This document shows positions 38,790-45,685 of a stretch of DNA of 45,685 bases, piece by piece (the stretch's first letter is position 1; every line of letters begins with the position of its first letter). The notes under the pieces were generated by a model, which worked only from the letters and a program-made list of their open reading frames with translations, was not told where the DNA came from and did not search any database. Origin of the DNA: Actinomadura sp. 7K507 (GTDB lineage: Bacteria > Actinomycetota > Actinomycetes > Streptosporangiales > Streptosporangiaceae); contig NZ_SMKK01000045.1 in NCBI RefSeq assembly GCF_004348425.1, forward strand, positions 1 through 45,685. The letters run 5' to 3'. The position numbers were made by a program, and so were the translations under genes.

Positions 38790-39943
38790 CGCGTCCCGTC
38801 TCCGTACACCGGCACTCTGAGGGACACACGAAAACCCTTGCCGTCCGGCCCGGTCATCAGGGTCCCATCGATCAGCTCGGCGCGCTCCCGCATCCCCACC
38901 AGGCCGTACCCGCCGCCACCCAAGTCCACGACGGGCTCCGTGCCGCCGGTGTCGGTCACTTCGAGCTCCACCTTGTCGCCGAGGTAGCGCAGGGTCACGT
39001 GTGCGCGCGCGCCTGGAGCGTGTTTGCGGACGTTGGTGAGCGCCTCCTGCGCGGTGCGCACAACGGTCAGTCCCGCCTGCGGCGAAAGCTCACGATGTTC
39101 GCCCGTCACCCGCACCTCACAGGAACGGCCGGTGCTCGCGTAGAACTCCTCGGCCAGTTCGGCGATGACCTCCTTGGGCTCCGGGATCTCACCGCGCAGT
39201 GTGGCCAGTGCCCGCCTGGTCTCTTCCAAGCCCGAGCGGGCCAGGTTCCGCGCGCGCTCTACACGGTCCAGGGCCTGCACACGGTCGCCGTCCCGGGACA
39301 GCAGCAGCCTCGCACCCTCCAGGTGGACGATCTGCGCCGACAGAGAATGGGCCAGGATGTCGTGGATCTCCCGTGCGATGTGCGACCGTTCGGCCAGCAC
39401 AGCGTTGGCGGCCTCCGCGCGGCGGGCGGCGGCCTGTGCGTTCATGCCCTGGCGGGTGGCCACGGCCCCCAGGGTGATTCCCATCGCGGCGACCATCGGC
39501 CCGAGGTCGGCGCCCTCGTCCCGGAACAGTTCACCGAGGCCGGCCAATGCGGCGATCGTCACGGCTCCCGCGGCGATTCCCCAGCCCAGGGGCAGCCGGG
39601 AAGCCAGCACCCAGAGAGCGATCATGGCGACGACGAGGCTCGCGCCGAAGTCGGGCTCGATCCCGTAGAACGCCAGCGAGGCCGCCACGGCACCCGCCGT
39701 CACGGGGATCGCCGATGGGCGCGACCGTGGCTCGTCCATCCGGGAGAGGCGGAGGCCCGCGGCCAGGAGGACGAGCATGACGACGTTCAGTGCGGCAACG
39801 CCCAGACCGAGCCCGTCCAGAGCCGGCGGATGCTCGGACTCGACCAGTTTGCGCACGTAGGCGAACAGCCCCCAGGCCAGCAGCCCGCCGATGACGACGA
39901 TCCTGGCGATCCGCTCCGCCAGGGACGACCGGTGGCACCTCAC
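38786..39943 (-). CDS. NarL-family sensor histidine kinase
   Basis: 385 aa. About six hydrophobic helices lie in residues 8-160, followed by the HisKA_3 motif SHIAREIHDILAHSLSAQI (~190) and a HATPase domain with TAQEALTNVRKHAP (N-box), EVTDTGG (G1) and GGYGLVGMRERAEL (G2). The start is GTG at 39943, overlapping the stop of a possible small upstream ORF (GTGA). Coupled to the response regulator by ATGA. Stimulus unknown. Confidence 0.9.
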   Translation of the reverse strand: MRCHRSSLAERIARIVVIGGLLAWGLFAYVRKLVESEHPPALDGLGLGVAALNVVMLVLLAAGLRLSRMDEPRSRPSAIPVTAGAVAASLAFYGIEPDFGASLVVAMIALWVLASRLPLGWGIAAGAVTIAALAGLGELFRDEGADLGPMVAAMGITLGAVATRQGMNAQAAARRAEAANAVLAERSHIAREIHDILAHSLSAQIVHLEGARLLLSRDGDRVQALDRVERARNLARSGLEETRRALATLRGEIPEPKEVIAELAEEFYASTGRSCEVRVTGEHRELSPQAGLTVVRTAQEALTNVRKHAPGARAHVTLRYLGDKVELEVTDTGGTEPVVDLGGGGYGLVGMRERAELIDGTLMTGPDGKGFRVSLRVPVYGDGTR

Positions 39944-40119
39944 GGTACGAGGCCTACAGGTCCGGGCCCGCCGCCCCGGACGGCCACCCCGTCGCGCTGT
40001 CCGCGCTCGTCGATGGGACGGGCCCGAGTTCCCCGACGGCGGGCCGGCGCGAGCACGACGAAGTGGAGCACCGCGCTGTCCGGGCCGTCCACGTTGGCCG
40101 CGTTGTCCGGCGTGTTCAT
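39940..40119 (-). CDS. Possible small ORF coupled to the sensor kinase
   Basis: 59 aa from an ATG at 40119. The stop overlaps the kinase GTG start (GTGA), the usual sign of translational coupling. The sequence begins protein-like (DSAVLHFVVLAP) but ends Arg/Gly-rich (RGGGPGPVGLVP), with no recognised family. It could be a real leader gene or a chance frame over the kinase promoter. The parE terminator lies upstream, so it would belong to the kinase transcript. Confidence 0.3.
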   Translation of the reverse strand: MNTPDNAANVDGPDSAVLHFVVLAPARRRGTRARPIDERGQRDGVAVRGGGPGPVGLVP

Positions 40120-40174
40120 GGCCTCGACATTAAACGTTCGTGACCTCGCGGGGATCGGCTCCCGGCTGGAGTTA

Positions 40175-40202
40175 GCGTTCTCCACCGCCGGGTGGAGAAC
40201 GC
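40175..40202 (-). terminator. parE terminator: perfect 12-bp stem, 4-nt loop
   Basis: GCGTTCTCCACC and GGTGGAGAACGC flank GCCG. On the minus strand it begins 18 nt after the parE stop codon. Confidence 0.8.
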
Positions 40203-40220
40203 GTGCCCCGGGGCCGGGGC

Positions 40221-42311
<2,091 letters not shown>

Positions 42312-42537
42312 CGTGCGTGTGCTCCTCGGGGGTAGGACGGTCGGCAGAAGAGTACCCCCGGCCGCCGACAATCCACCGGCAGGCTCGCCGCCGCGTACGT
42401 TCCGGCACGTCTGCGCGGCGGCCCTGGACGGTTGGACAGGCTACCCGGCTCCGGGGCTTCCCGGCTCCGACTTTGGACCCGGACGTCCACCTTTGGGTGG
42501 GTGTGCCCTCCCCGAGCGCCTGCCTATCGTGCTCCGC

Positions 42538-43440
42538 ATGGCGCAAACGATCGAGGTCAGGGGCCTCCAGAAGCGATATGGGGACGTCCGTGCCGTGGAC
42601 GGTGTGACGTTCGGAGTCGAGGAGGGCGAGTTCTTCGGAATCCTCGGCCCGAACGGTGCCGGGAAGACGACGGCGCTGGAGATCATCGAAGGGCTGCGGG
42701 AGGCCGACGCGGGAGAGGTGTCGGTTCTCGGGATGTCGCCGTGGCCGCGAAACCCCAGGTTGCTGCCCCGGATCGGCGTCCAGTTGCAGTCATCGTCGTT
42801 CTTCGAGCGGCTGACCGCGCGCGAGCAGCTGCGGACGTTCGGCTCGCTGTACGGCGTCACATCCAAGAAGGCCGACGCGATGCTTGAGCTGGTCGGGCTG
42901 GATGACAAGGCCGACGTCCGCGTTGAGAAGCTCTCAGGCGGCCAGGCGCAACGCTTGTCCATCGCGTGCGCGCTCGTTCACGACCCGGAACTCGTCTTCC
43001 TGGACGAGCCGACCGCCGCCCTGGACCCGCAGGCCCGGCGCAACCTCTGGGACGTGCTGCGGGAGATCAGCACACAGGGCCGCACGATCGTCCTGACCAC
43101 GCACTACATGGACGAGGCGGAAGCTCTCTGCGACCGCGTCGCCATCATGGACGCCGGCCAGATCCTGAAGCTCGGCCCACCGGCCGTACTGGTGCGCGGC
43201 CTCGACGCCCCGGCAAGGATCAGCGTGGCCAGCGGCGTCCTCACGGTGGAGGACACGCTGCTCCTGCCGGGGGTGGACGAGGCCACCGACGACGACGTCT
43301 CGCTGACCATCTCCACCCGTGACCCATCAGCGGTGGTCGCGGCCATGGCGGCCAAGGCGGCGCTCGACGGGGTCCAGATCCGGGGCGCGACGCTGGAGGA
43401 CGTCTTCCTGGAGGTCACCGGACGGGAGTACAGGGCATGA
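42538..43440 (+). CDS. ABC-2-type exporter ATP-binding subunit
   Basis: 300 aa. Walker A GPNGAGKTTA (~38-47), Q-loop in IGVQLQSSSFF, signature LSGGQAQRLSIA, Walker B LVFLDEPTAALDP and H-loop LTTHYMDEAE are all intact. A C-terminal extension of ~70 residues is usual for drug-export (DrrA/NodI-like) ATPases. ATG at 42538 begins the conserved region; the open frame upstream crosses the divergent promoter region. The permease gene overlaps by ATGA. Confidence 0.92.
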   Translation: MAQTIEVRGLQKRYGDVRAVDGVTFGVEEGEFFGILGPNGAGKTTALEIIEGLREADAGEVSVLGMSPWPRNPRLLPRIGVQLQSSSFFERLTAREQLRTFGSLYGVTSKKADAMLELVGLDDKADVRVEKLSGGQAQRLSIACALVHDPELVFLDEPTAALDPQARRNLWDVLREISTQGRTIVLTTHYMDEAEALCDRVAIMDAGQILKLGPPAVLVRGLDAPARISVASGVLTVEDTLLLPGVDEATDDDVSLTISTRDPSAVVAAMAAKAALDGVQIRGATLEDVFLEVTGREYRA

Positions 43441-44510
43441 GCACGTACCAGAGTTTCAAGAGCCTCTCCCGGGCCATGTACCTGGGCTTCCAGCGGGACC
43501 GGACCGCGCTGTTCTTCACCGTCCTGTTCCCCTTGATGTTCCTGGTCATCTTCGGCGGTGTCTTCAGTGACCAGATGACGTCCAAGGTGGACGTGCTGAA
43601 GGTCGGCCAGGTGCCGGTGCTGGACCAGGCCGTCGCCCAGGGCGGCGGCGAACTCGGCAAGGTCATGAAGGTCGCCGAGGCGTCCGACCGCGCCGGCGCC
43701 CTCCGCCAGGTGGAGAAGGGCGACGTGGACGGTGCCGTCGAGCAGCGCGGGGACCGGCTGATCGTCCACTACTCCGCGGCCGACCAGGTCAAGGCGGGAA
43801 CGGTGCGGGGGCTGATGGACTCGGTCGTCCAGTCGGCGAACCAGGCCGCCACCGGCAGCCCGTCCGCCTACTCGCTGTCCGCGCAGCGGGTGGAGGACGA
43901 CTCGCTCAAGGCCATCCAGTTCTTCACACCCGGGCTGCTCGGCTGGGCGCTGGCGTCCGCGGCCGTATTCGGGGCCTCCCAGACGCTCGTGACGTGGCGG
44001 ACCAAGGGCATCCTGCGCCGCCTCCGGCTCTCCCCTGCCCCGATACCCACCGTCTTCGCCGCGCGCATCGCGGTCAGCGTCGCGGTCGCCCTGGTGCAGT
44101 TCGCGCTGTTCGTGCTCGTGGCGCAGCTTCCGATGTTCGGGCTCCAACTGGAGGGCGCCTGGTGGATGGCCGTCCCGCTGCTGATCGCGGGCGTACTCGC
44201 CTTCCTGTCGATAGGGATGCTCATCGGCGCGTGGGCCAAGAGCCAGGAGACGGCCAACGCGGTGACACAGTTGATCGTCTTGCCCATGGCGTTCCTGGGC
44301 GGCTCGTTCTTCCCGCTGGAGGAGACACCGGGCTGGATGCAGACGGTGTCCTACATCTTCCCGCTGCGGTACCTGAACGAGGGGATGCTCAATGTGATGA
44401 GCCGTGGCCTCGGACCGGCGTCCGTACTCACCGAAATCGGCATCCTGGTGGGCGTAGCCGTCATCGGCTCGTTGCTCGCCCTGCGGATGTTCCGATGGGA
44501 CGCCGCCTAA
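43437..44510 (+). CDS. ABC-2-type exporter permease
   Basis: 357 aa. One N-terminal helix (TALFFTVLFPLMFLVIFGGV), an extracellular domain (~45-160), then five helices in ~165-350 with the ABC-2 signature region AVTQLIVLPMAFLGGSFFPL. Typical of DrrB/YhgE-type exporters of drugs, lipids or peptides. The ATG overlaps the ATPase stop. It should pair with that ATPase as a homodimeric or half transporter. Substrate unknown. Confidence 0.92.
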   Translation: MSTYQSFKSLSRAMYLGFQRDRTALFFTVLFPLMFLVIFGGVFSDQMTSKVDVLKVGQVPVLDQAVAQGGGELGKVMKVAEASDRAGALRQVEKGDVDGAVEQRGDRLIVHYSAADQVKAGTVRGLMDSVVQSANQAATGSPSAYSLSAQRVEDDSLKAIQFFTPGLLGWALASAAVFGASQTLVTWRTKGILRRLRLSPAPIPTVFAARIAVSVAVALVQFALFVLVAQLPMFGLQLEGAWWMAVPLLIAGVLAFLSIGMLIGAWAKSQETANAVTQLIVLPMAFLGGSFFPLEETPGWMQTVSYIFPLRYLNEGMLNVMSRGLGPASVLTEIGILVGVAVIGSLLALRMFRWDAA

Positions 44511-44526
44511 TGTGACCTCGGTCACT
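44511..44526. promoter_or_regulatory. Crp/GlxR-like palindrome
   Basis: TGTGACCTCGGTCACT matches the Crp-type pattern TGTGA-N6-TCACA at nine of ten fixed positions. It starts directly after the permease stop codon and about 104 bp upstream of the DUF7455-type gene. Confidence 0.45.
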
Positions 44527-44629
44527 AATTGGGCCATTCTGCTCTGGGCGTACGGAGAAGCAGGTTGGGAACGTCAGCGTCGGGTTAGATGTTGTCCTAA
44601 GTACCGACCCCGAGCATGAGGAAGGTGCC

Positions 44630-44860
44630 GTGACTGGAGCCCTTGCCCCAACGAAGCCGCTGAGCGTCGCCGATCGATGCGACCGCTGCGGTGCCCAGGC
44701 CTACGTCCGTGCTGTCCTTGTAGGCGGCGGCGACCTTCTGTTCTGCGCCCATCACGGGCGCAAGTACTCAGAGGCGCTCCGTGCCAACGGGGCCGACATT
44801 CAGGACGAGACCGACCGGCTCAACGAAACCCCGGCAGTCGCTCCGACCGAGGAGCGGTAG
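44630..44860 (+). CDS. DUF7455-type small zinc-binding protein
   Basis: 76 aa from a GTG at 44630. It has CDRCGAQAYVRAVL and FCAHHGRKY, i.e. C-x2-C plus C-x2-H spacing of a zinc-ribbon, as in the conserved actinobacterial DUF7455 proteins. Function unknown. No other partner gene is next to it; a strong hairpin follows. Confidence 0.85.
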   Translation: MTGALAPTKPLSVADRCDRCGAQAYVRAVLVGGGDLLFCAHHGRKYSEALRANGADIQDETDRLNETPAVAPTEER

Positions 44861-44881
44861 TTCCCCATATAGCAGGAGCGT

Positions 44882-44917
44882 TGAACGGCGGCCACCCTCT
44901 CCGGTGGCCGCCGTTCA
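44882..44917 (+). terminator. Perfect 15-bp terminator hairpin
   Basis: TGAACGGCGGCCACC and GGTGGCCGCCGTTCA flank a 6-nt loop (CTCTCC), 21 nt after the stop of the small zinc protein gene. Confidence 0.85.
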
Positions 44918-44931
44918 CATTCCGCCCCTTC

Positions 44932-45060
44932 GGCTCCACTGTGGAGCCAATTGGACATGACTTCATGGGGTGATCATATAATCACTCTCAGTATTCATTC
45001 GGTGGCGCGGATCACCATTTCACCGTGATACTCACCTGTTGGTGACATTCTTCACGCACC
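44932..45060 (+). promoter_or_regulatory. AT-rich promoter region of YaaA-type gene with palindromes
   Basis: A consensus -10 hexamer TATAAT is at 44977-44982, with TTGGAC 20 bp before it, a spacer longer than ideal. GGCTCCAC/GTGGAGCC (44932-44948, 1-bp centre) and GTGAT/ATCAC (44970-44985) are perfect dyads. Several TCACC/GGTGA units follow up to 45045. It lies 100-130 bp before the GTG at 45113. Confidence 0.5.
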
Positions 45061-45112
45061 GCGTCATCCAACTCGCACCGCTTCTCGCGGTCTACCGCCC
45101 ATCGGGAGGATC

Positions 45113-45685
45113 GTGCACATCCTGCTGCCGCCGTCGGAGAAGAAGGCCGCCGACGGGGACGGCCCTCCCCTGGACCCGGCCTCCCTGAGCTTCGCCGGCC
45201 TCAACCCGGTGCGCGAACGCGTCCTGACGGCCCTGAGCGACGTGTGCCGCCGTGACGACGCGCCGGACGTCCTGGGCCTGCCGGCAGGACAGACCGACGA
45301 GGCGCTGGCCCGCAACAAGGCGCTCCACACGGCGCGCACGCTGCCGGTCTCGCGGCTCTACACGGGAGTCCTCTACGACAACCTGAACCTCGCCGGCCTG
45401 GACCCGGTGGCCGCCGCCGAGCAGGTCATCGTCTTCTCGGGCTTGTGGGGCGCGCTGAGACTCACCGACCGCGTCCCGCCGTATCGGCTGGCCATGTCCG
45501 TGTCACTGCCGCCTGAGGGCCGTCTGGCAGCGCTGTGGCGACCGGCGATGCGCGAGGCTCTGCGATTGGACGACGGCCTGATCGTCGACATGCGTTCCGG
45601 TCCGTACGCGTCCGTCTGGAAGGCGCCCCGGCCGGCCGTGGCCGTGCGGGTGTTCCGCGAACGGCTCGTGGGCGGCGCCCCCTCG
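45113..45685 (+). CDS. yaaA: YaaA-family (DUF328) peroxide-stress protein, 3'-truncated by window end
   Basis: The frame starts at GTG 45113 with GGGAGGA just upstream and stays open to the window edge (191 codons), so it is incomplete. It begins HILLPPSEKKAADGDG, the YaaA signature, and continues with LYTGVLYDNLNLAGL, VIVFSGLWGALRLTD, PYRLAMSVSLPP and VDMRSGPYASVW. YaaA-type proteins bind DNA and limit free iron and oxidative damage during peroxide stress in E. coli; actinobacterial members are less studied. The expected length is about 240-260 aa, so only the C-terminus is missing. Confidence 0.85.
   Translation, partial: MHILLPPSEKKAADGDGPPLDPASLSFAGLNPVRERVLTALSDVCRRDDAPDVLGLPAGQTDEALARNKALHTARTLPVSRLYTGVLYDNLNLAGLDPVAAAEQVIVFSGLWGALRLTDRVPPYRLAMSVSLPPEGRLAALWRPAMREALRLDDGLIVDMRSGPYASVWKAPRPAVAVRVFRERLVGGAPS

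Overview
The window is high-GC DNA with codon use, GTG/TTG starts and gene families typical of a filamentous actinomycete. Pointers are a WhiJ/BldB/AbaA-type gene trio, DUF397, a DUF7455-type protein, a DHA2 pump under a MarR regulator, and a separate topoisomerase IV (ParC/ParE). Streptosporangiales or a relative such as Thermomonosporaceae fits best, but the sequence alone does not fix the genus. No rRNA, tRNA, CRISPR array, intact insertion sequence or phage was seen. It looks like chromosome with a conserved backbone and small accessory insertions.

Layout. 1-9.7 kb: a GNAT/acyl-CoA-synthetase fusion with a shortened ATP-grasp part, a PfkB kinase, a LysR regulator, a structured gene-poor stretch, a PPOX-class flavoprotein, a RecQ-type helicase and a ThrE-type exporter. 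9.7-11.2 kb: a two-gene cassette of unknown function (a small basic protein plus a DUF6745-like protein), closed by a perfect 16-bp hairpin. 11.2-16.9 kb: an anti-sigma-type ATPase, then a tightly coupled minus-strand operon of six reading frames. Five are the STM4015, STM4014, STM4013, STM4012 and STM4011 families (leucine-rich-repeat protein, ATP-grasp enzyme, phosphatase-superfamily hydrolase, two radical SAM enzymes). The sixth is a 42-codon frame that duplicates the N-terminus of STM4015.

17-23.6 kb: an unknown protein, a methyltransferase, a NarL-type two-component pair with an ABC ATPase, a GH13 glycosidase and an FMN-dependent hydroxy-acid oxidase. 23.7-42.3 kb: parC and parE face each other about 14 kb apart. 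Between them lie a G5/Excalibur lipoprotein, a TetR/DUF6463 pair with a 27-bp operator, the WhiJ/BldB/AbaA trio, a decayed copy of the lipoprotein gene, a MarR/MFS pair with three operator copies, a transposase scrap, panB, a ketosteroid-isomerase/epoxide-hydrolase/SDR operon, a thioredoxin-like protein and a second two-component pair. 42.5-45.7 kb: an ABC-2 exporter, a DUF7455-type protein and the start of a YaaA-family gene cut by the window edge.

The strongest candidate for an undescribed system is the coupled 11.8-16.9 kb operon. Two radical SAM enzymes, an ATP-grasp ligase and a hydrolase are made from one transcript with a repeat protein and a tiny frame that copies that protein's first ~33 residues. 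That pattern fits a peptide or protein modification pathway, but no substrate is known and the proposal is inference.
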